This document shows, piece after piece, positions 35,853 through 44,643 of a stretch of 50,820 nt of DNA. Source of the stretch: Verrucomicrobiales bacterium. GTDB lineage: Bacteria; Verrucomicrobiota; Verrucomicrobiia; Verrucomicrobiales; DEV007. The stretch is from assembly GCA_028280355.1 (NCBI GenBank), contig JANQMB010000316.1, positions 1-50,820 on the forward strand, in the 5' to 3' direction. A program made the position numbers and the translations under genes. The stretch's first letter is position 1, and every line of letters starts with the position of its first letter. The notes under the pieces are model-generated. The model ran no database searches, was not told the origin of the DNA, and saw nothing but the letters and a program-made list of their open reading frames with translations.

Positions 35853-38800
35853 TCACCGGGTGGTGAGGTTGTAGCGGACGAAAATGCGCTGGTTGGAGGC
35901 GAGCGGGGCGGCGGAGCGGAACACCAGGGTCTCGCCCGGCCCGCCGGCGCGCTCGCGGCCGACAAAGACGACGGCCCCCGACCCGCCACCCCAATTGACC
36001 AGGTCGGCCGAGGTCTGGACGACGATGTCGACATCGTCGGCGGTCAGGCTGCGCGCGATGCGGAAGACGAGGTAGCGGTCGGTGACGCCGCCGACCTGCA
36101 GCGCCTCGACGCGCATGCCGCCCGAGGGCGGCGCGAAGTCGTGGGTGGTCGGCAAGGTGCCCTGATAGTATTCGACCAGGGTGTCACGCCCGTCGCGGTC
36201 GGGATCCGGGTGGATCTCGGGAGTCGGCACACCGTTCACCACCTTCCAGTTTGAGTACGTGTTGCCGTCCGCCCCCCCCGGCGTCCCGCCGACGCCGACG
36301 CTGCCTCGCCAGTTGAACGGATCCGAATGGTCGGGCGTCGGGGTCCGGGCGGGGTCGATGAGCACCAGGCTGAACCCGTTGCCGTCGGCCTCCTCCGGCC
36401 ACGGCGCCTTGTCGTTGTAGGCGAAGGAGTGGATCGTCGAGCCCCCCGCGTCGACCAGCGTCAGCAGTTCCCCGTCGTTGCTCAAGTTGCCCGAGTATTC
36501 CCCGGCCACCTGCCCCGCGAGGCCGGTCCCATAGCGAGCCTGGAAGGCGGCGACATTGTTCACCAGCAACACGCGCGCGCCGGGCGCGAGGGTCCGCAGC
36601 GGGCTGGTCGAGAAGTCGAACTCGATCCCCTGCCCGCCGACGCGCAGGAAGCGCACGCCGCTGAGGTTCAAGGTCTGCACACCGGTGTTCAACAGCTCGA
36701 CGAACTCGAAATCGTCGCGGTCGGTGAAACCCGCGGCGAGTTCGGCGGGGGAGGCGTCGGCCGGCCGGTAGTGGATTTCCGAGACCACCAGGTTCCCGGC
36801 GCCAGCGGGGACGGTGCCGATGAAGAAGTAGGAGTCGGCCGGAGCGCTCCAGTCCGAGCCGACGAGGGCGCGGGCGGTGACCAGCGTCGATCCCCCCAGC
36901 TCCACCCCAGCCCCAGCCGCCGACTGGCCGGCGCGGAGTTCGGGGACGATGAGGAAGTCGGAGCTGACCAGGTCACCGTTGAGGCCATGGATCGCCAGGA
37001 CGTTCGCCCCATCGACCAGCGCGCCGAGGTGCTGGTCGATCGGGAAGTCCACGAAGCGGAGGGCCTCGGCATCCGGGTGGTCGCCGTTCGAGCTCGAGTT
37101 CCAGGCCGCCACCGAGGGCGGGTTGCCGCTCGCCACGCGGACGCCGTTGAGATAGGCGATGAAGCCATCGTCGTATTTCATCCTCAGGACCAGCGAATCG
37201 TATGCGGAGGCGTCGGCGACATTGAACCCGACCCGCAGGTAGACGCCGGTGTTCACCCCGTCCATCGCGGCGCGGAGATCGAGGCTGATCTCGCCGCCGT
37301 AGGTCGAGTTCCGGTCGTATCCGACACCGGTCGTGCCCGCCTGCCAGGAGGAGTCGTCGAAGCCGACGGCGGCCCACCCGAGGCCGGCGGCCGGGTTGGC
37401 CGCTGTCGGCACGAGGGCGCGGACCGGCGCACCCGTCCCGACCAGGGAGGTCAAGGTCGTGCCCCCATCGTAGGTCTGTGCGCCGCTGGCGACGCCGCCG
37501 CCGGGCGCCCGGGGATCGGTCCCGTCGAGCGTATAGTAGATCGTCCCAGCCGATGAGTTGAACGTCACCCGGAAACCCGCGGGCACATCGCCGCCGGGGA
37601 CGGTAAAGACCGGCCGCGGCGCGAACTGGGCGTCGATCCAATCCGCCCGTGCCGTCAGCCAGCTCTTCAGGGCCGACAGCTCCGCCTCCCAGGCGGCGGC
37701 GTCGGGGTGCCCCTGGCGGACCGCACGAACGGTCCCGATCTCCGCGGCCTGGCCGTCGATGACCGCGAGCACCGCCGCGTTCGCCAGCGCCCGGTCGCGG
37801 TGGTAGAACCAGCGGTCGATGTAGAGCTGGACGAAATCGGGATCGGCCATCAGGCGCCCGTACCAAAGCCTGTCCGCGCGGTGGAACAGGGTGCCCTGGG
37901 GCGGACCGCTGCCCTGGAAGCTGGCGGCGGAGTAGTTGTAGTCCCAGACCGGCCCCATCCGCAGCCTCCCGTCGTCACCGACCCAGGGGAAGATGCTGAC
38001 CAGCAACCCGTCGCCGTTGCGGCTGAGGTTGTTGAGGATGAAGTAATCGACGAAATCCTGGGCGTCGAGGTACTTGGGGTAGCCCAGGACGGGGTCGCGC
38101 CAGAGCGCGTTGTTGTAGAGCACATCCTCGAAGGTGACGAACCAGTTCTCGATCGCCGCGCGCTGGGCGGCGTTGATCTTGTACCCGTTCGGGTTGTCGA
38201 AGTTGAGGAAGCCGTTGCTCTGCCGGGGGATGTCGTCGCCCCGGGAAGGGGTGTTGGGCGGCGTCTCGGCGACCCGGTTGGGCCCGCGGGTGTGGAAGAA
38301 CTGCGGGGTCGTAGCGCCGTTGGCCGCCGGGAAGCCACCGGGCGGGATCGAGTCCATCCGGTTGATCGTCAACAGGAAGCTCCCGCTCGTACCGTCGTCG
38401 CTCAACCGCTTGAAGTCGAGCCGCCCGTCGCCGCGCGAGACCTTCTCGACGATCCCGTAGAGCCCCCGCCGGTCGGAGAGCGACAGGTCGCCGCCGTCCT
38501 CGTTGATGAAAGCCTCCACCCAACGAAGCCGCGCCGCGTATCGGCCCATATTGTTGCTCAGCTGGTACATGAAGGAGTTGTATACCAGCGCAGAGTCCCT
38601 GTTGGGGCCGGGGTCGGGGTAGTAGAGCACCCAGTCGGCGTGCTTCGGCATGTCGAGGACGGCGACCTCCCGCTCCGCCTCCGCCTCGTCCCAGGCCTCG
38701 ACGCTGTACGGCTTCTGTGACCAGGTTGAGGAGAAGGCGCCGCGGCCACGGATGCCAACGCGGCTGATCATCTGCGGGGCGGCGCCCAGCGAGACCATGC

Positions 38801-40811
38801 CGGTGCTGGGGTCGCGGTCGAAGGCCGCCCAGACCGCGCTCTGCCGCTCGACCTGCTGCACCCCGGCGCCGGTGCCGCTAGAACCCTTGGCGGGGATCGT
38901 GCCGCCGCCAAAGTTGTCGATGACCAGCAGCGGCAGGTCGGACTGGTAGCTCGCCAGGTCGGCGGCGAGGCGGATGTACATCTCGCCAGAGACCGGGCTC
39001 GACTGCCCGGCGAACTCCGCCACCGCGCGCAGGTGGGTGGTGGCGCCGACGGTGACCGGCGAGGAGTACAGGGTCCCGTTCGCCGGCGACGGCGCGCTGC
39101 CGTCGGTCGTGTAGTAGATCGACGCGCCCGCGGTCGCCGAGCTGAGAACGATGCCCAGGGTACCGGTGAAGGTCTGGCTCGCCACCGAGAAAGTCACCGG
39201 CTTCGGTGCCGGTGGGGTCGGGTCGTTCGCCGCCCCCGGGGTCGGGACACCCATGAACTGGACCCTCGACGGATCGCCGTGGAATATCCCGTAAGACACA
39301 TCGCTCGACTGCGGCGGGAAGGCCGGCGAGAACTCATGGAGGACGGGTCCGCCACCGGGCGCGACCAGGGCCAGGTATTCGCCGCCCTTCGCCAGGCGGA
39401 AGTTCGCATGCAGCTCGCCGGGCGGCGTCCCGGTGACCTTGCCCGACGCGAAGACGACCACCCGCCCCCCGGAGGGCAGCACGTGGGCAGGGAAGGTCCA
39501 TTTCGTCAGGTTGGTCGGGTCATCGGTAAGGTGGTAGCCGGCGAGGTCGATCGGGGTGGCGGTCGGGTTGAAGATCTCGATCCAGTCCTCGAAGTCGCCG
39601 GCGCCGTCGGCGAGCACCGAATCGTTATCGGCCATGAACTCCGAGATCACCGGATGGGCCGCCGGCACGGCGACTTCGACCGTGACCCCGGCCGCGGCCC
39701 CCCCGAAGGGTCCGCCCGCTGTCATGGTGAAGGTGGTGGTGGTGGCAGGCACGACCGCGATGGATCCCGCCCCCCCAGAGGTTTGGGCGGCGACGTCCCC
39801 AGGGAAGGGGCCGATCGCCCAGGTCGAAGCGAACTGGGTCTGCCACGAGAGCGTGACACTCTGGCCCGCAACGATCACCGGCCGGTCGGCCGTGAAGCCG
39901 AGGATACGGGCGGCCGGGTCGACGGTCACCGTGACGACCTCCTGGACGGTCCCATCGGCGTTGGTCGCCGAGAGGGTATAGTCGGTCGTCGATCCAGGGG
40001 CGACGACCAGGCTGCTCTGCCCGGTGACGTCGACCCCGTTGACGGAGAGGGTCTGTGCACCGGACACGGTCCAGGTCAGGGTGGAAGCCCCTGGGGCGAG
40101 ATAGGCGTCGGGGCTGGCGGTGAAGGCCCCGATCACCGGCGGATAGGTAACGCCGTTATAGGCGTCGGAATGGCGCCGGATCGCCTCTGGGGCGAGCACC
40201 GTATCGTAGACCGTCACCCGGTGTATCGTCCCGACCATCCCCTGGGAGCCCCCGCCCACGCCGCCCAGGAAACCCGAGCCCGAAGGCATGTTGAAACTGC
40301 CATCGACCCCGGTCCTCTGCCCGACGTCAACCCCGTTCTCATAGAGATTCATCCGCCCGTCCCCGTCCCAGACGTAGGCGATGTGGACCGGCGCAGTAGG
40401 TGACAGCACGCTGGGGCTAAACACGTAGTCCAACACGCCGCTCTCCGTAAAACCGAGCTGCCCGGTGTCACTCCATTGTTCGTATCGAAGGCTGCTCGAA
40501 GAATCCGAGCCGACCGCCAGATAGCCGACAGCCCCCGAGGCGGCAGGGTCACCCTCGAGGATGAACTCCATCGTGACGTCCCCCGAGGTCGCTCCGAAGT
40601 CGAACGCCTGGCTGTTTCCCCCGGTGAAGCTGGCCGCCGTCAGCAACTTCGCGCTCGGGACAAGACCACCGGTCGTCTCATCGGCCGTGATCGACGCGTC
40701 ATAGGCGGCGAGGTCTGCGAAACCCGAACCGGGATGCGCCGACGCAAACAGGAAGAAGGCGAACCCTTTCCAGAATCGGGCGCCTGAGAAAAACATGGGG
40801 GCGATCTGCAT
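35853..40811 (-). CDS. Giant exported LamG/Ig/LTD/CotH-like surface protein
   Basis: 1652 aa with a signal peptide near the start (FWKGFAFFLFASAHPGSG). Domains: concanavalin/LamG-like (about 30-215, VHIAYVWDGDGRMNLYENGV); two Ig-like segments (about 220-385); lamin-tail (about 385-500, HPVISEFMADNDSVLADGAG); a chitobiase-C-like segment (IYYTTDGSAPSPANGTLYSS); a CotH-like domain (about 625-1060) whose motif is GPVWDYNYSAAS near 958, with Asn at the second acidic position; a second IYYTLDGTDPR segment; a jelly-roll-like module (about 1120-1300, YDDGFIAYLNGVRVASGNPP); lamin-tail (about 1345-1480); a Ca-binding-like DPDRDGRDTLVEYYQGT; and the C-terminal module (TSADLVNWG, RIFVRYNL). Probably surface-bound; function unknown. 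An ATG at 40796 is an alternative start. Confidence 0.87.
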   Translation of the reverse strand: MQIAPMFFSGARFWKGFAFFLFASAHPGSGFADLAAYDASITADETTGGLVPSAKLLTAASFTGGNSQAFDFGATSGDVTMEFILEGDPAASGAVGYLAVGSDSSSSLRYEQWSDTGQLGFTESGVLDYVFSPSVLSPTAPVHIAYVWDGDGRMNLYENGVDVGQRTGVDGSFNMPSGSGFLGGVGGGSQGMVGTIHRVTVYDTVLAPEAIRRHSDAYNGVTYPPVIGAFTASPDAYLAPGASTLTWTVSGAQTLSVNGVDVTGQSSLVVAPGSTTDYTLSATNADGTVQEVVTVTVDPAARILGFTADRPVIVAGQSVTLSWQTQFASTWAIGPFPGDVAAQTSGGAGSIAVVPATTTTFTMTAGGPFGGAAAGVTVEVAVPAAHPVISEFMADNDSVLADGAGDFEDWIEIFNPTATPIDLAGYHLTDDPTNLTKWTFPAHVLPSGGRVVVFASGKVTGTPPGELHANFRLAKGGEYLALVAPGGGPVLHEFSPAFPPQSSDVSYGIFHGDPSRVQFMGVPTPGAANDPTPPAPKPVTFSVASQTFTGTLGIVLSSATAGASIYYTTDGSAPSPANGTLYSSPVTVGATTHLRAVAEFAGQSSPVSGEMYIRLAADLASYQSDLPLLVIDNFGGGTIPAKGSSGTGAGVQQVERQSAVWAAFDRDPSTGMVSLGAAPQMISRVGIRGRGAFSSTWSQKPYSVEAWDEAEAEREVAVLDMPKHADWVLYYPDPGPNRDSALVYNSFMYQLSNNMGRYAARLRWVEAFINEDGGDLSLSDRRGLYGIVEKVSRGDGRLDFKRLSDDGTSGSFLLTINRMDSIPPGGFPAANGATTPQFFHTRGPNRVAETPPNTPSRGDDIPRQSNGFLNFDNPNGYKINAAQRAAIENWFVTFEDVLYNNALWRDPVLGYPKYLDAQDFVDYFILNNLSRNGDGLLVSIFPWVGDDGRLRMGPVWDYNYSAASFQGSGPPQGTLFHRADRLWYGRLMADPDFVQLYIDRWFYHRDRALANAAVLAVIDGQAAEIGTVRAVRQGHPDAAAWEAELSALKSWLTARADWIDAQFAPRPVFTVPGGDVPAGFRVTFNSSAGTIYYTLDGTDPRAPGGGVASGAQTYDGGTTLTSLVGTGAPVRALVPTAANPAAGLGWAAVGFDDSSWQAGTTGVGYDRNSTYGGEISLDLRAAMDGVNTGVYLRVGFNVADASAYDSLVLRMKYDDGFIAYLNGVRVASGNPPSVAAWNSSSNGDHPDAEALRFVDFPIDQHLGALVDGANVLAIHGLNGDLVSSDFLIVPELRAGQSAAGAGVELGGSTLVTARALVGSDWSAPADSYFFIGTVPAGAGNLVVSEIHYRPADASPAELAAGFTDRDDFEFVELLNTGVQTLNLSGVRFLRVGGQGIEFDFSTSPLRTLAPGARVLLVNNVAAFQARYGTGLAGQVAGEYSGNLSNDGELLTLVDAGGSTIHSFAYNDKAPWPEEADGNGFSLVLIDPARTPTPDHSDPFNWRGSVGVGGTPGGADGNTYSNWKVVNGVPTPEIHPDPDRDGRDTLVEYYQGTLPTTHDFAPPSGGMRVEALQVGGVTDRYLVFRIARSLTADDVDIVVQTSADLVNWGGGSGAVVFVGRERAGGPGETLVFRSAAPLASNQRIFVRYNLTTR

Positions 40812-40903
40812 GGGGGAGAAGTTGAGAAGCCGTGGGGTCTAGGAGATGGGGCGCTGTCCGGCCGGCACGTCAGCCAGCATCTAGGGAGAACATTCCCCGC
40901 CCC

Positions 40904-40943
40904 AGAAAAAACCTGACCCCGACCACCCGACTGGATTGGGGGA
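40904..40943 (-). terminator. Possible terminator after the PEP-CTERM gene at 41018
   Basis: On the minus strand CCCC-AAT-CCA-loop-TGG-TC-GGGG is an imperfect stem followed by TCAGGTTTTTT (A-run 40905-40911 on the plus strand). The stem is weak. It would end transcription from 41018-41767 before the 1652-aa gene. Confidence 0.3.
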
Positions 40944-41017
40944 ACGGGGCCAGGCCGTTTGGGCGGAGCCCCACAGCACATCCTACAACGCTGTCGGGCT
41001 CCATCTGGGGAATGTCT

Positions 41018-41767
41018 CTATACCTTCCGCCGGCGGCGGGATATCAAACCGAGTAAACTAAGACCCAGGAGGGAGGCGGCTCCGGGCTCGGGAATTGCGG
41101 TGGCCATCAGGTTGTCGTAGAACCCGGTCTCCGGCGCGGCCGGGCCATCGCGGTAGATTCCAAACGGCGCGTTCACCAGCGCTGCATCGGTCCAGCTGTT
41201 CGTGTAGACGTTCCCCGGGTTGTTCCCGTCGGTGAGCCTGAGTTGGAACAGGCCGACGGTACCACCGAAGTTCTGGGTGACCTCAAGCTTGTGCAGCACC
41301 CCGTTGGCGGGGGTGAACCCGACGTTCTGGTTACCAAACCCACCCGGACCGACGACGCGCAAGGCTCCGCCCGCGAACCCGGGGTGGAAGGCCACCAGGG
41401 TCGATCCGATGATCATCCCGACGTTGTAGTTCCCGCCGCTGTTGCTGGCCCCGGCCTCCACCGAGTAGGTCACCTCGCCGGCGAACCCGGGAACCTGTGC
41501 GAAGGCCAAGAAGTTGCTGTTGTCCGAGGCGGTGATGACGGCCTGGCCACCGGAGGCCGTCACCGCTTTCCCCGCGGGCGCGGTCGTGCTGAAGGTCGGA
41601 TACGCGGCGTTGAAAGCGGTCGTGTCGGCGGCGGCGGTGTCGAAAGTCTCCAGGAACAGGGTGGTCGCGTTCGCCGCGGGGGCCAGCATACTCGCTGCCA
41701 GGGCGACCGCTAGACTACGACCCCGGAGAGAGGAGGACTTGGATCGGAAAGGGGACAGTGTTTTCAT
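41018..41767 (-). CDS. PEP-CTERM protein sharing the FecR ectodomain
   Basis: 249 aa. Signal peptide (LRGRSLAVALAASMLAPAAN, cleaved near ATT). One beta-rich domain (about 36-222) begins LFLETFDTAAADTTAFNAAY and contains FAGEVTYSVEAGASNSGGNY, VGMIIGSTLVAFHPGFAGGA, NVGFTPANGVLHKLEVTQNF and FGIYRDGPAAPETGFYDNLM. The tail IPEPGAASLLGLSLLGLISR plus RRR is a PEP-CTERM signal. The domain matches, along its whole length, the C-terminal half of the FecR protein at 43213-44643 and the protein at 41921-42943. Its position as the last gene after sigma-FecR suggests it belongs to that system. Confidence 0.88.
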   Translation of the reverse strand: MKTLSPFRSKSSSLRGRSLAVALAASMLAPAANATTLFLETFDTAAADTTAFNAAYPTFSTTAPAGKAVTASGGQAVITASDNSNFLAFAQVPGFAGEVTYSVEAGASNSGGNYNVGMIIGSTLVAFHPGFAGGALRVVGPGGFGNQNVGFTPANGVLHKLEVTQNFGGTVGLFQLRLTDGNNPGNVYTNSWTDAALVNAPFGIYRDGPAAPETGFYDNLMATAIPEPGAASLLGLSLLGLISRRRRKV

Positions 41768-41920
41768 TCTGTTTCTTGCAGTTTCTATGGTTGAGGTGCC
41801 GCGGCGGCGTCCCCCCTTCCCCGATGTCGGGCTGGGGCAACTGGCGCCACTGGAGGTCTGCTGTTTGCTTTCCTATTGGAGGTGGAGGGGAGAGGAATCG
41901 GAGTCGGGCTGGAGGTTTCG

Positions 41921-42943
41921 TCATCCGCTGTTCTGCCTGACTTTGAAAAACAGTTCCGGGCTCACCTCCAACGGCGGGTCGAGCGCGAGGGTCGGGTTCT
42001 CGAACACGAAGGTCGTGGTCTCGCCCTGAGAGCCGACATCATCAGTGACGTCGGCGTCGAAGTTGATCAGGTTCTCCGACCATAGAACCGTATAGCTCGC
42101 ACCCGGCAGGGAGATCCAGGTGAGGCTGATCATCTCGTTCGGCAGCAGGGCGATCTCGGTGATCTGGAGCGGGTCGGCGGCCCCGTCGGAGGCCATCAGG
42201 TTGTCGAAGAGCCCGCTCTCCCCAGAAAGGGGGCCGCTCCGGTAGATACCAAAGTCTTGGCCGACCAGGGACGCGTCGATCCAGGAGTTGGTGTAGACGT
42301 TGGCGGGGTTCTCGCCATCGGTGAACGTGATCTCGAACAGGCCGACGACGCCTCCGGCGTTCTGTTTGACCTCCAGGCGATGGAGCACGCCGTTGGCTGG
42401 GGTGAAGCCCATATCCTGGTTGCCGAAGCCGCCAAATCCCTCGACGCGCAGGGCGCCCCCGGGGTAACCCGGATGGAAGGCGACGCGGGTCGACCCGATC
42501 AGCATGCCGATGTTGAAGGCCCCGTCGCACAAGGTGGCGCCGATCTCCACCGAGTAGGTCACCTCGCCAGGGAAGCCGCGCACGACGGCGAGCCCGAGGC
42601 CATTGTCTTCGAGCGTGTTGGTGATGACCGCCTGACCGGCGGCGGCAGTCACCTCGCGTCCGGCGCCCACCGCCGCCGCGAACGCCGGGTAGGCCGAGAC
42701 GAACTCTACGGTGGTGGCGGCGTCCGCGTCGAAGGTCTCCTGGTACAGAGTGGAGGCATGCGAACTCGACATCCCCGCCCCGAGGGACGCGAGCGCCAAC
42801 AGTTTGGCCGCTGCCGATCGCCCCCCAAACACCGATCGGAAAGCCCACCTACCGGGGGCGGCCGATACGGATGCAGCGCGCCCATCGCCCGCACGAAGGG
42901 GAAGGGCGGCGCCCCCCTCAGCGGCTGTCAGCTTCGGTTTCAT
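41921..42943 (-). CDS. Exported protein sharing the FecR ectodomain, with a surface-protein C-terminal module
   Basis: 340 aa from the ATG at 42943. The hydrophobic signal segment (SAAAKLLALASLGAGMSSSH) starts only near residue 43, so a GTG at 42832 is a possible real start. The ectodomain (LYQETFDADAATTVEFVSAY ... FNIGMLIGSTRVAFHPGYPG ... DMGFTPANGVLHRLEVKQNA ... FGIYRSGPLSGESGLFDNLM) aligns with the PEP-CTERM protein downstream and with the FecR C-terminal half. Instead of a PEP-CTERM tail it ends with the module seen in the ~630-aa proteins (YTVLWSENLINFDADVTDDV, TTTFVFENP, LFFKVRQNSG). It lies between FecR (270 bp upstream) and the PEP-CTERM gene (153 bp downstream). Confidence 0.83.
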   Translation of the reverse strand: MKPKLTAAEGGAALPLRAGDGRAASVSAAPGRWAFRSVFGGRSAAAKLLALASLGAGMSSSHASTLYQETFDADAATTVEFVSAYPAFAAAVGAGREVTAAAGQAVITNTLEDNGLGLAVVRGFPGEVTYSVEIGATLCDGAFNIGMLIGSTRVAFHPGYPGGALRVEGFGGFGNQDMGFTPANGVLHRLEVKQNAGGVVGLFEITFTDGENPANVYTNSWIDASLVGQDFGIYRSGPLSGESGLFDNLMASDGAADPLQITEIALLPNEMISLTWISLPGASYTVLWSENLINFDADVTDDVGSQGETTTFVFENPTLALDPPLEVSPELFFKVRQNSG

Positions 42944-43212
42944 GGCGTGTCGGTGAGTGCCCTCGGCGCCATGCGTCGAAGCCAACTCAACGGGATACAG
43001 GGGTATCCCCCCCAATGGACGGATCCCCTCACCCTTGTCAGTTCCACCCTAAGAGAGATCTTAACAAGTTTTCGTCCGAACCTCCCCAGGGGGCGGACAC
43101 GTGGGAGCGGGATAGGCTGGGGGCACCCGACGGCCAACGGCAAGCCGACCAGGGGCGCAGGCATCCTCCCGCCACCTCGCCACCTCGCCACCGCCTGAGA
43201 AACGCCCCCGGA

Positions 43213-44643
43213 TCAGGGGACTGTCATCTTCAGGTTGTCGAAGAACACGACCCCCTCCGGCCAAGAGCCGTCCCGATAGACGCCGAAGGGTTGGCCGACG
43301 AGCCCCGGGTCCTCCCAGCTGGCCCTGAAGGTCTTGGTGGGGTCGCTACCGTCGGTGAACTTGACCCTGAACAGCCCGTTCGGATATTGTGTGACCTCCA
43401 GGTGGTGCAGCACATCGTGGGCGGGGGTGAACCCCATGTCCCTATTCCACACCCAGAGTTTGTGCCTGTCGCCCATCCCCCCGGCTGGCATGTACCCCCC
43501 CTGTCTCTCGATCCGAAGCCTCCCGCCCTCTTCCCCGGGATGGAACGCCACGACGGTGTCGCCGATCCGCATCCCGAGGTTGAATTTCCCATTGCAGGCA
43601 CTCGCCCCGATCTCCACCGAGTAGATCACTTCGCCGGTGAACCCGGGCCGCATCGCGGAGACGTGGAAAGCGTTGCGCACGTCTGGGTGCATGATGAAAC
43701 CCCGGCCGCCGGAGACGGAAATCCTCCCGACGCCACCGCGCTCGGCCGTGGACATCCTGGGGTACGCACGATTGAAGGCGGCGGTATCCGCCACATCGAC
43801 ATCGAAAGTCTCGACATCGATGCCCGGCAACAACCCCGTGGAGAAACGTGTTGGGTCCGGATCGATCATGCGCCAGCCGCCCCCCGGCACCGAGGCGCGC
43901 GCGCTGCCGGCGGCCAGCGACTCGAGGGCGGGGGGGCCCCGGAGCCGCTCGACCTCGACCCGCCCCTCGAAAACGTGGACTTCGTCCGGCGCCTCCACCT
44001 CCGAGACGACGCCGAACTCGGTGCCCAGATCGGTAAGCCGCAGCTCGGGGGTCTCGACCTGGAAACCGGCCGCCTTCCCGGGGACCGTGAACCGGCCGCT
44101 CCCGAAATGGAACCCGACAAGGTCCGGCCGGTGTAGGATCAGGTCGGCTGGGGCGTGGACGATGGCGACGGTGCCAGAGCGGAAGGCCAGTTCGATCGAC
44201 CCGCGCTGGAGTTGCAGGCGGGACCCCACCTCAAGCACGTCGCCCGCAGGCGCCTCCCCGCCCTCGGCCGCGGAGTGGGTGACCGAGAACTCGGCCAGCA
44301 GGGAGCCCTTGATGCGGGCCGCTGGCGCGTCCGGCGACGCGACGAAGACCGCGAACACCAGGCATGCCGCGACCGCGATACCCCCGGCCAACATCGCCAT
44401 ACGCAGGGACCGGCGTTTCTGCCGGGCGACCAACCGGTCCATCGGGATCACGTTGTCGAACCTGACCGCGCCCTCGCCGGCCCGCCGGTCCAGCATGAGG
44501 CCATGCATCGCGACCAGCTCCCGGTACTCAAGCCTCGCCTCCGCGGAACCCCGGAGATGCCCCTGTAGCTCCGAGAGGGCGACCGGGGAGATCTCGGTGT
44601 CTAGCAAGGCGAAAACCGCCGTCTCGAAATCGTCGCGGTTCAT
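43213..44643 (-). CDS. FecR-type membrane regulator with a secreted-protein-like ectodomain
   Basis: 476 aa from the ATG at 44643, which overlaps the sigma stop (ATGA). Residues 1-80 are a cytoplasmic anti-sigma-like segment (MNRDDFETAVFALLDTEISP, LRGSAEARLEYRELVAMHGL) without an obvious zinc motif. TM helix at about 82-102 (MAMLAGGIAVAACLVFAVFV). FecR domain about 110-235 (VLEVGSRLQLQRGSIELAFR, TVAIVHAPADLILHRPD, LRLTDLGTEFGVVSE, EVHVFEGRVEVERL). From about 278 to the end a ~200-residue domain (VETFDVDVADTAAFNRAY, TGEVIYSVEIGASACNGKFN, LGMRIGDTVVAFHPGEEGGR, GFTPAHDVLHHLEVTQ, FFDNLKMTVP) matches the two exported proteins encoded next. I infer that it holds or activates the sigma factor in response to a surface signal. 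Confidence 0.88.
   Translation of the reverse strand: MNRDDFETAVFALLDTEISPVALSELQGHLRGSAEARLEYRELVAMHGLMLDRRAGEGAVRFDNVIPMDRLVARQKRRSLRMAMLAGGIAVAACLVFAVFVASPDAPAARIKGSLLAEFSVTHSAAEGGEAPAGDVLEVGSRLQLQRGSIELAFRSGTVAIVHAPADLILHRPDLVGFHFGSGRFTVPGKAAGFQVETPELRLTDLGTEFGVVSEVEAPDEVHVFEGRVEVERLRGPPALESLAAGSARASVPGGGWRMIDPDPTRFSTGLLPGIDVETFDVDVADTAAFNRAYPRMSTAERGGVGRISVSGGRGFIMHPDVRNAFHVSAMRPGFTGEVIYSVEIGASACNGKFNLGMRIGDTVVAFHPGEEGGRLRIERQGGYMPAGGMGDRHKLWVWNRDMGFTPAHDVLHHLEVTQYPNGLFRVKFTDGSDPTKTFRASWEDPGLVGQPFGVYRDGSWPEGVVFFDNLKMTVP

Noticed and set aside
41030-41050. GTTTGATATC core at the end of the PEP-CTERM gene
   Set aside because: It lies in coding sequence for the conserved PEP-CTERM tail (LLGLISRRRR), so the match to the operator core is most likely chance.
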